The position numbers and the translations under genes were made by a program. From contig VCJN01001819.1 in assembly GCA_006384855.1 (NCBI GenBank), positions 29,309 to 93,308 on the forward strand: DNA of 64,000 bases, in the 5' to 3' direction. Position 1 is the stretch's first letter. Each line of letters opens with the position of its first letter. Below are positions 30,552-43,038 of the stretch, piece by piece. This DNA comes from Tetraselmis striata (Eukaryota > Chlorophyta > Chlorodendrophyceae > Chlorodendrales > Chlorodendraceae). The notes under the pieces were generated by a model that was not told the DNA's origin, ran no database searches, and was given only the letters and a program-made list of their open reading frames with translations.

Positions 30552-33198
30552 TACGCGCTGCCATAACACCCCATTAACGCCCCGCTCCGGGCCGTGCCGA
30601 ACCACCCGAACCAAGCTGTGGAGCGCCCCAAGTCCTCTTCACACCAAGTGGCTAGGACAGTGGGCGCCTCGCGGATCAGCCCGCTCCCCCTGGCGCGCCA
30701 ACTGTAGCTGCTGTGACCACATGGTGGGGCGTGCGCCAGCCCTCCGACCTCCCGCTGCACACGCAAGCACGCCCAGCGAGCCTCCGCCAAGCCGTAAGGG
30801 GCGGCCTCGCCCACACCAGCGGACCGGCGCATGTCTCATCTGGTGTGTGGCGCAATTGAGTGATTCGGCAAGAGAAATGCGCCCGACCGTTAGTTGGTGG
30901 CAAAAGGGTCTTACTCGCAGAATTCCCGATGGGCACGGACTAGCGACATGACTACACGCACTACGATTGCGCACCAACACCGATGTAGCCGAATTGAAAG
31001 TGGCAGCGATGTACAACATGTTGACCTGGAGCTCTCCTCCACTCAAGCCTAGCTGCAATGAGGGCCCTCCTGTGGTTGAACTTGGTGACTTACTATCTGT
31101 TGGGAGTCTGCCGGTGCCTGGTCCCTGTCCGTGCCCCCGGTCACCCCATCCGTTGCAACAACACAGCAGCGCCTGCTGGCGCCATGTCCTGCTTGCATAC
31201 CATGTTGAACAATGAAACAATAGCACTTACAGAATTACCATGGCGGGCTGCGGGCAGCCAATCTTGTCTCGGAGCCCGTCGTGTGCCTCCTTGGAGCCCC
31301 CCCCGCCCTCCCCCCCCCCCCCCCCCCCCCCCGCCCCCCAACAAAGTAATCACTCCAAATAGTGGTAAGACAAGTACCCGGGTACAGCTTGCGCATGGCA
31401 ATTCGATAACATGTCTCACTTGGGGTCTAGGATCCGCGAGTCAAGGAAACCACACCACCGGGACGATGTTCGCTGCCTCCCCAGTCCACCCCCACACTTT
31501 CGGAAAAGTCCTGATCCCGATCCTGATATGGCACCATGACATGTTGGGGTGCAGATAGACAGATAAATTCACGGAGTATAGGTGAAAGAACGGTCATGTG
31601 GCTGATGCATCACATAAACTGTGTAGCGTAATGAAGAAGATGATATAATGTAAAACAGATATGCTGATATGTGCTGTTGCCGCATAATCATCATGCCCAT
31701 CCAACATGTGGATGAATACAGTTTTCATCATAGGAATGTGATGATGATATTCTGGACAAGCAGCTGTCACATCGCACAGCGCTGCTACTCTACTAGCCAT
31801 TCCAAAACTACACAAAATGTACAGTATGATTGGAAATATCATATGATTTGTAATGGAAGTATGATTGGATGACGTCATTACTGGGTAGAGTATACATAAA
31901 TGTCATCAGCAGTTCTTGCAGTAGCAGCTTGACTTTTTATTGCTGCGCCGGGCATATAACACCAGACTGTGAAAGTCTGGTAGTCAATATACTGCCTCGC
32001 CAGCAGCGCAGTGGACAGACCTACTCACTGACGACGCTGATGAGCGAGATATTAAATAATCAAATGGTTTCGGAGCAGTACCCCATCAGTATATAGTTAA
32101 AATTTGTATGTATATAATAGTGCCTGTCGCCAGTCCGCAAGAAAGGTCGGTTCGTGGCTACCTAAGGGCAGGGCGGTGGAGGAGACATGGGGATGGAGGG
32201 GTCGCGAGGGCTGCGTGCAGCGCCGATTGAAAAATATCAAAATAGAGGGGCTAATGCTCCGAAACCATTTGTTACTTCATTTAACTAATTCGCTTGCTCG
32301 TCGTCTACATTAACAGCTGGCAGTTACTGTATTCTAGTCTGATGACGGTGTTATGCTGGGCCCATGGGTCAGAAGTACTATCGATCTGCCGCTACCGGTG
32401 GTGCTAGCGCTCACATAGTTGCTATGCACGTGTATACATAGTATATATAAACCCAACGCACATATCGCGCGGGATGGTGGCGTCGGTTTGCTGCCCGTCA
32501 TAGTGTGACACTTACAATGTCTGCATACGATACGAGCCTAAAATGTACACCTGAGGCCATGGCAAGCATACATGCGAAGATATCACGCGGCCGTGGAGCA
32601 AGCGCTTTGCTTTTGAGGCAGATGTCGCCTCGGTTGTCAAATAGCGATGCTTGTGCTGTCAGCTTGCTGTGTCGATACTGTTTTTTACCCGCGATCCATG
32701 CACATGTACGCTGGTCTGGTGCTCAGGAGGATGCGCGTGATAACATGCGGTTGCAGGTGGCTTCCCTCCCGCTTGCCGAATCCGCAACTACTGGGTTTGG
32801 GACTACTTGTATGCAACGCTTTGGTGCAGCCCCTACTGGCATCGGCCAGCCAGCTCTGCTACACGTCGGCGCCGACACCTGAAGCAGGCCAGGAAGCGCA
32901 CGCAGCAGGTGGCTGTGTATTGGAGTGTGTGCATGGGAAGGGCTTGCAATCAGAAGACCAGGGCGAAATAGGGTCCCCAAGGCCGTGGGCGCATTACAGT
33001 GCCTGTTGTTCTGCTTACCCTCCGGCCGCTGCCAAGACAACATCCTGCTTGGCAAAGGGAGGGGGGGGGGGGGGGGGGGGTGATGGGAAGTTGGGGGTGG
33101 GGGCGCGGGGGAGAGGGGGGGGGGGGGGGGGCTCCAAAACACTCTAGTGCCATCGCACTGATGGAATGAGGCGGCACTGCAAACCGACATCCGGCGGC
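30552..33198. other. 2.6-kb intergenic region, no gene supported
   Basis: It contains C and G runs (31309-31332, 33060-33080, 33116-33130), a short hairpin CCAGACT...AGTCTGG at 31962-31980, and an AT-rich stretch 31.56-32.45 kb. Small ORFs on both strands have no recognisable domain. The left end holds the 3' end of KXD1 and the right end that of the FHA gene (TTACA on the plus strand at 32994, a TGTAA signal for the minus strand). Confidence 0.5.
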
Positions 33199-35100
33199 CT
33201 AGGACCTGGCCTTCCAGGCGGCGATCCAGTCGCGCCGCTCCGCCTGCCGTGTCGCCATGTCAGCCTCCGAGGTCATCGCCGCGGGCCCGTCCACGCCTGC
33301 GCCTGCACCCTTCGCCTGGCTTTCCTTCCAGGCGGCGATCCAGTCACGCCGCTCCGCCTGCCGCTCGCCCATTCCGGCCTCCGAGGTCAACGCGGCCGGC
33401 CCGGCCGCCGCACCGCTGTCCTCCTCCTCTGTCTCCACCTTCTCCTCCTCAACCTGGGCTTCCTGACCAACTGACACGTACTCACCCTGCAACGCACGCC
33501 AATGCCGTGTCACACCGGTTAGCACCAGGCCAGTGAGACAGTAGGAACATAAAGGGGAGGGGGGGGTGAGAGGGGGGGGGGGGTGCAACATCCGATTTGT
33601 TTCGCTGATCCCCCAAAATCAACAAGCTGTTTTGCCCCATGAGTCAGAGAGTCTGCAACAGTCTCTTTGTGTGTTCTGACAGATTTCCAGATACACGTGG
33701 CGCTTCCTTATTAGCGGGAGGGGGGGGGGGGGGGGGGGTTAAACAGCAGCAGCCGCATATATCGAATCCAAAGCGCGGTCATGTGACAGCGGCACTGTTT
33801 CCCGGCCACAGCCGCCCCGGTAACCCAGCCACCAGCGCACCTCCATCTGCTTGGCCATCTGGTCCATCTTTGCCTTGAGCTTGGCAAAGAAGCCGCTGGG
33901 CCCGGCCGGCTCCGCCTCTTCGACCGCCACCGGCTGGGGCTCCGTCGCAGCCACAGACTCTGGCGCAGCCACGGGCTCCGGCTCCGGCTCAGCCACGGGC
34001 TCCGGCTCCGGCTCAGCCACGGGCTCCGGCTCAGCCACGGGTTCCGGCTCCGGCTCAACAACCGGCTCCGGCTCAGCCACTGGCTTCGGCTCGGCCACGG
34101 GTTCCGGTTCGGGCTCAGCCACGGGCTCCGGCTCAGCCACGGGCTCCTCCGCTTCCGCCGGCTCATCCACGTAGACCGTCTCCTGTTTTGCGCCGCCAAA
34201 CAGGCCGCCAAACAGCCCCTTGGGCTTCTCCGCCACCTCCTCCTCCTCCTCCTCGGCCTCCTCTTCCTCCGCCTCGGGCTCATCCACCTTTGCTGGGCGG
34301 CTCGGGGCAAACGCGCCGCCAAATACCTGCGCGGTGGTAGTCCGTAAGCGAATGAAGCGGCAGAAGACACAACTTGCCCGCTCGCACGGCACTATATGTA
34401 GAATGACATGACGTAAAAGGTAACAGTAACATCAATTATAGCTAGCGATAAAAGTACCATCATAAACATATTCATTTCATCTATTCATCTATGACTACGG
34501 TATGTTTGTATGATGTAAATCATGACACATAACATGTATGGTTGCCGCCCCGGTTTCAGTGTGCTGTCGCAGGTCAAATGTACACAAAAACATAGCGATT
34601 GTTCTTGTAGGTTGCATGCCAGTCCAATCTGAGGCCTATCATGAGGGTTATAAGTTATACTAGAATAACTTAACATACAATTGACATAGTATGCATTATA
34701 CCAATGGCAGCGGTATACCAGGATGTCTTTTACAGTAGTAACATTGCAACATTTGCAGTAACATTGCAGGAACAGATACGGGCACCAGCGCAATTACAAG
34801 GACATTCATATAAGAATATGCACTGCAGCTCAGAGGCAAAGTTAGACAAAACAGTAACCGATACACAACTGACGTACGAACATTGTGCTAGCACCCCGAT
34901 TCTGGGAATTTAGATGCGGGCCCGCATTTAAGTGAGGGTTGGAACACCGGTTGGAACCGGTTGGAACCGGTTGGAACACCGGTTCTTGTAAGTGTACCGA
35001 CGCCCACATGTAAGTGAGGGACGGAACACGTACACGTACACGCACACGCACACACACACACACACACACACACGCGTGCGCGCACACGCACACGCACACG

Positions 35101-35135
<35 letters not shown>

Positions 35136-38100
35136 GTGCGCTTTGGTGAAGTGGGGCATGGGCAGCGCCAGCCTCTCACCATCGGCTTAGTGCCGTCCGC
35201 TTCCGCCGCCTCCTCGACCTCTTCCTCCTCCACAGGCTCGGCCTTCTTGCCGCCAAATAGGCCGCCAAAGAACGACTTCTTCTCAACCACCTCCTCTTCA
35301 GCTTCCTCCTCCTCGGCCTCGCGCGCCATCTGGCGGCTACTCTTGGTGGCAAAGCGCCCGCCGAAGGCCTTGGCCTGCGGCTTGGCCACCACCTCCTCCT
35401 CCTCCTCTTCCTCCTCCTCCTCCGTGGCCGGCGGCTGCCTCACCTTGCCTGCACCAAACAGGCCGGCAAACAGGTTGCCCACGCCGCCGGTGGGCACAAC
35501 GCCGTCCTTGGCTAGCCGGAAGGTGACGCCGCCCTCGTCGCCGCCGCCGCCCAACGAGAGTTCCGCGCCCGGCTTGAGTGTGGCGGGGATGTTGGGCTGC
35601 AGCAGCGCGCCGTCAATGTTGGTGCCGTTGGTGGAGCCCAGGTCGGTCACCATGACGCCGGCGGCCGAAGCCTCGATGCGGCAGTGCTTGCCGGACACTG
35701 AGCCCAACCGGCCAGGCACACAACAGGGACGGGAGAAAAAGGGGGGGGGGGGGGGGGGGGGGGTTCAGCGGAGCGGCCGCCAATCATAGGGATGGCGCGT
35801 ACCCAGTAAATTGGGTTTGCGGGTCATGAAACTTATGCATTGTTTTGCACCATCGGGTTGAAGATGTCGCGCAATATTCGTGGTGTATTATGGTACACCC
35901 GTTATGACTCTACCATTGTCTACATATATAGATATTCATGTTCATATGTATGGGCCTGTACATACTTTACCTCTCTTAAACCAGCAATTACCATTAAATC
36001 CCAAGAGGCATTACGGCACACATGGGCTGTGGGGGCGGGGGGGTGTCTCACCGGTGCCGCTGTCCAGCGTGATGGTGGCGAAGCGGTCGCGGCCCAGAGT
36101 CTGCGCAGCAAGACATTGAACATCAGCACCGAAGCAATGGCTGCGTGCCAGACATGCAACAGGCACCGAGTGTGGTGTGACAGCGAATTGCGGAGGTGTG
36201 TGTGTGTGTGTCTGTATATGTTGGAGAGAGGGGGGGGGGGGGGGGGGGGACTCACGATGGCCTTGCCAAAGGGCAGCTCCACGTCGACCGCAGCGCCACC
36301 CGTCGCAACGAGGGTAAACTCTGGGCCGGCCGCCTCGTACTCCTCCTCCTCCTCCTCCTCCTCCTCCTGGGCAGGCGCCTTCTTCCCCCACAGGCTGAAT
36401 GACTTGGGCTTCTGCACCACCTCCTCCTCCTCTTCCTCCTCCTCTTCCTGGACTGCAGCCTTCTTTCCCCACAGGCTGAACGACGTGGGCTTCTCAACCA
36501 CCCCCTCCTCCTCCTCCTCCTCCTCTCCCTCCACCGGCGCAGCCTTCTTGCCACCAAACAGACCGCCAAACAGCGGTTTCTTCTCCGCAACCACAACCTC
36601 CTCCTCCTCCTCTTCCTCCACCTCCTCAACATAGAAGTCCTGGCTGCTGCCGCCAAACAGCCCACCGAAGAGGCCCTTCTTTGGAGCCTCCTCCGCCTCC
36701 TCCTCCTCCTCCTCCTCTTCCACCTCCTCCTCCACCGCCACCTTCTTGGCAAACAACCCACCGAACAGCGGCTTCTTCTCCACGACTTCCTCCTCCTCCT
36801 CCTCCTCATACTCCTCTTCCTCCCCCGCCGCTGCCTTCTTGCCAAAGAACCCACCAAACAGCGGCTTCTTCTCCACCACCTCCTGCTCCTCGTACTCCTC
36901 CTCCTCTTCTGCAGCGCGCGCTGCGGCGGCCCCAAATAGCCCACCGAACACGGCCGCCTTCTTGGCTGTGGGAGCGGTACCACCAGCCGCCGCCGCACGG
37001 CGCGCCTCTGCCGCCTCTGCGGCCGCGGCGCGGCGCTCCTCCGCCGCCTCCGCCGCCGCGGCGCGGCGCTCCGCCGCTGCTTGGGCTGCGGCGCGCTTGC
37101 GCTCCTCCGCGACACGGCGGCGCTCCTCTGCAGCCGCGGCGGCCGCCGCACGGCGCTCCTCCGCGGCAGCCTTGCGGTCGTCAGCTGCTGGCGACCTCAC
37201 CATCTTCGCGCCAATCAAATCGCACACATTGCAGCTTTCAAGCGACAGCGGCGTATGCATGCCCCTGCCCCAGCTTGCTGCCCAACTCTGCCACGACCGA
37301 CTCGTTCGACACATGTACTCTGTCCCAAAAAGATGCACCATCGCACCGTCCACGCACAAGCGCTTGCAGGGCAACTAGTGTGGGCGTATAATTCAGTACA
37401 GTTGAACACATACTCATGCGCATACATCGTATGTTTGAGCCGGGCAGTGTCTCGTTTGCCGCTGTAGAAAAGTAGAGAGGGGGGGGGGGGGGGGGGGGGC
37501 TGTTGCATTTCCCTCGAGTAAACAGCCGATAGGTGGGTTCACGAGTACAGTATATATCCTGCAGAATGCACATGTACTGTATATAATAAATATCTGCACG
37601 AGTGGTGTAACATACCAGCTGCGGGTACCTGGCTATAGGTAGAACCTGGAGCACCGCAATAAAGGAGTGTCGCATCGACAGCAATGTTCCTGATATTGGA
37701 AGAACTATATGCCTGATGCTTGCGTGCGACCTTGGAGGATGTGCGGCAGTCAGGCGAATCTTTATGATACGGACGCTGATAGTGACCGTGTACGGTGTAT
37801 GCAATACACCATGACTGAATGGATCCAGCCGCGGGGCCATTTGAAGCTGATACTCTAAACATAAGAAATATATGATTCCTAAACCTGCAGCATAACTGCT
37901 TGTGGAAAACTTGCCCCCAAAGTAATGCCAGGATAGATGGTTTATGTTGGGACGAGCTGGATATCACTATCTTTCGCACATCGCATTGGCTGGGTGTATG
38001 TTTTCGGTGCTTTAGTGCCATATGAGTATTCGTCATGAATCCTACAGCGAAGAACGTATTGGTCAGCCGCAGTGGTTCGGAATCTGTGAGCGGGGCATCC

Positions 38101-41100
38101 ATCCGCAGCCGGGGCTGTTGCGTGTGCGGGGCGCAGGCCGGCGCCTGGGTCTAGGCAATCCGTTCCGTTCCATGCCAGGTCAGGGCGGGTGGGCGGGGGG
38201 GGGGGGGGGGGGTTAAGATGGTGGTTGTACCTGGGTACCAGAGCCACGGGTACTGCTACGCGCGGGAGCCGCCTTGCCGCTCTGGGTCTCCGCCTTGGCG
38301 CCGCCGCCAAAGAGGCCGCCGAAGAGGCCGCCACCGCCGCCGCCTGACGCCGGGGCCTCCGAGCGGCTGGAGCCGGTGGCGCGGCTGCCGGCCGTCGCTG
38401 CCTGGCGGCGCGCCTCCGCGGCCTCCGCCGCCTTGGCGCGCCGCTCGGCCGCCGCCTGGGCAGCAGCGCGTTTGCGCTCCTCCGCGGCGGCGCGGGCCGC
38501 GTCCTGCTTTGCGGCTGCAGCGGCACGCGACTCCTCACGGGCGCGCGCCTGGGCGGCCTGAGCAGCAGCCTTCTTGGCTGCGGCGGCCTCCTGAGCCTGC
38601 GGCCACCGTGTGCGCGTGTGTGTGTGGGGGGGGGGGGGGGGGGGGGGGGTTAACTGCACTGTTGTAAAGCATGGCGCCACTGTTTCACTACACGGCGGGG
38701 GACAAACCAAATTGTTTCCTGTCAAGGATTTTTGGGAGTTGCGGGTTAATTCCCAGGGAATATACTGTCATCTGTTTGCATGTAATACGGCCCGGAAAAA
38801 TTAATCCTGTTACTAACATGAACATAGCCATATGGCGACCCCTGAGGCGGGGCTTGAAAACGATACCGAATAGCCAATCCAAGAAATAATACGATACAAA
38901 TGAAGGGTTTTCACGAGCATGTGAAAGATTGCGTGCTGTATTCTGATGGTGTATCCTGGTAGATCTCCAGGTGTAGTTGTCCTCTTCTCTCTTCGTGGAG
39001 CCGTGGGAATGGGGAGAGGGGAGGGTAAATGGGTAGTTAACCCAAGGCGTTAGTTCAGGTACCTGGGCGCGCTTCCGCTCCTCGGCGTCTCTCCGCTTGG
39101 CGGCCTCTGCGTCCTTCTTCAGACGGGCCTGGGCCTGCGCCGCCGCCTGGCGCTCCGCCGCCGCCGCGGCGGCCGCAGCCTTGCGCTCCTCTGCCGCGCG
39201 GGCCGCTGCCTCTCGGCGCTCCTGCGCCGCCGCCGCGGCCTCGGCCTTGCGGGCCTCCGCCGCCGCCCGGCGCTCCTCTGCGGCTGCTGCCTGGTGTGGT
39301 TGCGTCAATCAAAGCTCAGCTCCAAAGCGCACAAAAAGCACCGCTACGCATCTGGCACGAAAAATCCCTGGCAGCGGGATGGTAGCAAAAGGTAGGGCGG
39401 GGCCAGGCAGTGAGTGGGGGGTTTTTTTTGGGGGGGGGGGGGGGGGGGGGGGGGGGGTGTGTGCGCCAAATCATTCATTATTTATCTCTGCAACCTTCAG
39501 ACACTTCTGAATGCACATGTCCTGTCATATATGATTGGCAGAGGAGGACAGCGACAAAGGGACATCAAGAGAAATGTGGCGCGGTGGGTAATAAGGCGTT
39601 GAAGCCCGGTGCAACCCCTCTGCCGTTCAAGGATGCAGTTGACCAAAACTGCGCGCGACAGGCAGCGCCGCGGCCGCCGCCCGTCAGCGCAGGACAACCG
39701 ACGACCGGAAGGCGTCACAGGGCAGGACAAGCTTCAAACACTTCTGATTGCACATGTCCTGCAATATACTTTTAAAAGTTCATGTATAGACATCAACACA
39801 ATCAAACACTATATAACTGGCTTTGAAGACTTTCCCGCGGCGCCACGACAAGCTACCCTGTTGATGGTAGATTTTTGCAGGGTACCGTAGTAAACGTACA
39901 TACTTCAGGCACAAGTCTGCACGCGTACAGCACAATACATGTATATATGGAGAGAGCGAGAAAGGGAGAGGGGGGCCGAAGGGAGAGACGCCGCAGCGCA
40001 CATATATTGCAATGGTATACACCACACAATAAATTGTGGCATGACCAGACCTGTGCGGCCCTGCGCTCCTCCGCAGCTGCGGCTGCCTTCGCCTTCCGGT
40101 CGTCGGCACTGGACTTGGCCGGCGGAGAGCGCACCATCTGCACAGTTGTAGGTTGGGGCAGCCAGGCAGTCATGTCAGCGATCACCCGGCACTGTCCAAT
40201 CCGTCGGCGACGGCTCAAAGCCAGGACAAAGGACAGGACGGGGGGGGGGGGGGGGGGGGGGGGTTGCCTGGGTACCGCTGCGCGGGGCAGCCTTAGCAGG
40301 CGAGGCACCGCCCGCTGGGCCGCTCAGCTCAAACTCCAGCACGCCGATCTCCAGCGTTTGGCCGGGCTTGAGCACAGCAGAGCGAATCTACAGGTTGTGC
40401 GAGGGCGGGGATGGGTGGGAGCAGGTGGGTGTCAAAGCTCCCCACTATTTCTACCAAGTGCACACGCAGGCATCGCACTGCCCTTTCCCTTTTCCATGGC
40501 ACGCCCGCATGCTGCAGCTATGCACGGTACTTGGCGCTGAGGGGCGCTCACGTCGCGCCCATTGATGAGGGTCCCGTTGGTGGACTTGAGATCAGTGACC
40601 TTCACGCCGCCCTTCACGACCTCCACGCTGCAGTGTTGCGCGGAGATGCCGTCCGCGGCGACCTGTACGTCCACACCGGGCCCGCGGCCCAGCACCTGCG
40701 ACCACGCACGGCGGGAGTGGCCATCAAGGTATGGCAACACTTGATGTCACAATTGTGTTTGCGGATCACAATTAGAATGGGCTAGTTTGCACCATTGCGT
40801 CTAGATATTCCGTGCTACTTTATGGTGCAGTCTAATTGATAGCCGAAAAGATATAGCCATCCTTTTCTTAGGGAAGGGGGGTGAAAAAATTATACATAGC
40901 AAACTCAACGAGTGGTTACGGAAATTTATAGCTTCTACCGGATGTGATATTCATACTCTGGTCGTATTTAGAGAACAAAGGCGGCAAAGAGGCGCAGCTG
41001 CAGGGCACGAAGGCTTGCCTTGGGCTCGCCAGCCACCAGCTTGATGCTGCGCTTGCCCTGCAGCGTGAAGGTGGTGCCCTCAGCCGCGGGGGACGGCCCA

Positions 41101-43038
41101 AAGAGGCCACCAAAGAGGCCGCCACCACCACTCTTCTTGGGTGTCTCCTCTTCCGGCGGGGGCTTGGGTGTCTGCAAAAAACAATAATAACATAATTGAG
41201 CGGAGCGTAGGGCATATAGATACATGTGCCTGAATGCAGGGATGGCGGTAGATCTTCACATCTACCCTTTGATTCCGTAAGACGGCTCACCCGGATGATC
41301 TGGGTGCCGACGGAAGGAGCGTTGGCCGTCTTTTGGGGGGCAGCCTTGACGCGCATTGTGTTGGCCTTGGGCGTGGCAACCGCCTCAAGTACAAACTCGC
41401 CGGTGCCGATGGCCAGCGCCTGCCCTGGCTTGAGCACCGCCGAGCGGATCTGCACCACATTCACAGCATAGCTTATCAACGCCGATCCATGGCCTAGCGG
41501 AGAACTGAGGTCAGAGGCACTACTGATCGCATGTGCTTCATTGATGTGCACGCAGAATTGGGGAGCGGGCCGGGGGATCACGTCGCGACCGTTGATCTGG
41601 GTGCCGTTGGTCGAGCCGAGGTCGGTGACCTTGACGCCGCCCCGTGTGATCTCCAGTTTGCAGTGCTTGCCGGAGATGCCATCGAGGCGCAGGACCACAC
41701 TTACGCCATCGCCGCCCCGGGAGCCGATTACCTGATGGGACGGGGTCGAGTCAGCTATAGCCCTTGTGGGCAGGGAGAAGGGGGGGGGGGGGTAACCTGC
41801 GCTCATGCCATTCTGACTGTAATAGTGCTCGAAGTCAAGCACCAAGGCTGTGTTAAGAGCGTATCTCAGGGATTCAGGAGCGAACAGCGCCAAGCTACCG
41901 TCGCATACCTTACCAACGCTCTGAGTCTGCTAAACTGTATTTTTACACCCCCTGGCAAAGAGCAAGAGTTAAATTGAGAGCATATACCACCCAAAAACTT
42001 CAAACATCCCAGCTGCAAGTTGCAAACCAGTGAATTACCTCTTGGAAACGCAGTGAAAGCAATGCAGAAGGCCCCCCTCCCCCCTACCCGGCTTATATCT
42101 TTGCCGCAACCCCTCTCCACGCTTGGTTTGACGTTACGCCCCCCCCCCCCCCCCCCCCCTGCTACCCCCCTCTTCCCCCTTTTTTTTCCCCGGCCCTGCG
42201 CCCTGCCACACACACACTGAAAGTGAGGGGCTCACGCACCACAGTGTCCTCGATCTTGATCGTCTTTGAGCCCTTGAGTACGTAGGTGGTGTCCTCTGTT
42301 GCGGTGGAGGAGCCGCCGCCAAAGCCAAAGAGTGCCTGGGTCTTCTGCTTGCCGGCGCGCGCTGCAGCCGCCGCAATGCGGTGCACGCCAGGTGGGGCTC
42401 AGGCGGGAGGGTGCGTTGGGCGCGGGTTGGGAAGTTGGGCGCAGAGGGCGCAGGGACACACCGGCAGCAGCGCCGGCGGAGCGCTTGACGGCCACCCGGC
42501 GGGCGCCACCACGGAAGAGGCTGCCGCGGGAGGCTAGGCTGGAGGGCGTGCCTACGCAGTTGCACAATGATATTAGGAGACTTGGCCAGGGGCTGCCCCA
42601 GATTTCCCACAGCAGAGAGTCACAAACGAGGGCCTCTGCTCCCCATAGCTGCGCCATCATCTGCACCCGCTGCCATGGGATCAGCTCCCTCGGTGGTCGG
42701 ACTCCGCCCAAACAGTCAGGGACCCCCCTCCCCCCAAAAACGAGACCCCAGCATCCCTGACAGCTCATGATAGCCAATTGGGCCCAGGCCTAAATCCGCC
42801 GGCCGCATCTCGAGTGTCCCGTCTCAGCGTGCACAGCCAATGCATCCATCTTCACTCAGTGCAGCCCGCCCCTCACACGCAGCGGTAAGCCATTGCGGGC
42901 GCGAATGCAGTGGGGAGGGAGGCCCAGGCAGCAGCAGCTCGCACCACGTGGGCGCAGCCCGGAGCTGGAGCCGGGCACAGGCGCGGCCCGGCGGCTGGCC
43001 AGGGCACCCGAGGTTGGTGCAGTCAGGGCCGACTCCAT
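33199..43038 (-). CDS. Large plastid-type protein with three FHA domains, Ala/Glu-rich helices and repeated LFGGLFG patches (16 exons)
   Basis: Hand-joined exons are 43038-42945, 42551-42462, 42361-42240, 41731-41582, 41449-41291, 41171-41019, 40695-40552, 40387-40268, 40137-40051, 39290-39063, 38596-38231, 37203-36256, 36100-36052, 35697-35180, 34326-33841 and 33486-33199. The frame is open throughout and gives 1333 residues. Residues 1-60 ([19 protein letters not shown]...) are Ser/Ala/Arg-rich with few acids, like a plastid transit peptide. FHA1 (about 85-175), FHA2 (about 238-325) and FHA3 (about 865-960) each show a G-R-like start, S-x-x-H (SGKHC, SAQHC, SGKHC) and STNGT, so phosphothreonine binding is plausible. 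Residues about 350-640 are Ala/Glu/Arg helices (AEERRAAA). The rest is acidic linker broken by [16 protein letters not shown] and FSLWGKK patches, then a [10 protein letters not shown] run. The C-terminus carries two copies of [13 protein letters not shown]. Two introns appear to be GC-AG. No named family member is recognised. Confidence 0.85.
34937..34985. repeat. Tandem GGTTGGAACC repeat in an FHA-gene intron
   Basis: About four adjoining copies of an 11-base unit (GGTTGGAACMC) lie in the intron between the exons ending at 35180 and starting at 34326. Confidence 0.75.
35034..35135. repeat. CA microsatellite in an FHA-gene intron
   Basis: A (CA)n run with CG interruptions lies about 50-150 bases past the donor of the exon ending at 35180. 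Translations of it (Val-Cys or His-Thr runs) are artefacts. Confidence 0.9.

Noticed and set aside
36681-37391. Plus-strand Pro/Ser-rich ORFs (36681-37391, 36746-37378, 33851-34174, 38274-38561, 39097-39510)
   Set aside because: They are antisense shadows of the Glu/Ala-rich exons of the FHA gene; the minus strand has FHA domains, consistent splice sites and a continuous frame.
33739-41171. GLFG-type nucleoporin reading of the LFGGLFG patches
   Set aside because: The patches are LFGGLFG with KK flanks in acidic linkers, beside FHA domains and a transit-like leader; FG-nucleoporin spacing and Ser/Thr/Asn-rich linkers are absent.
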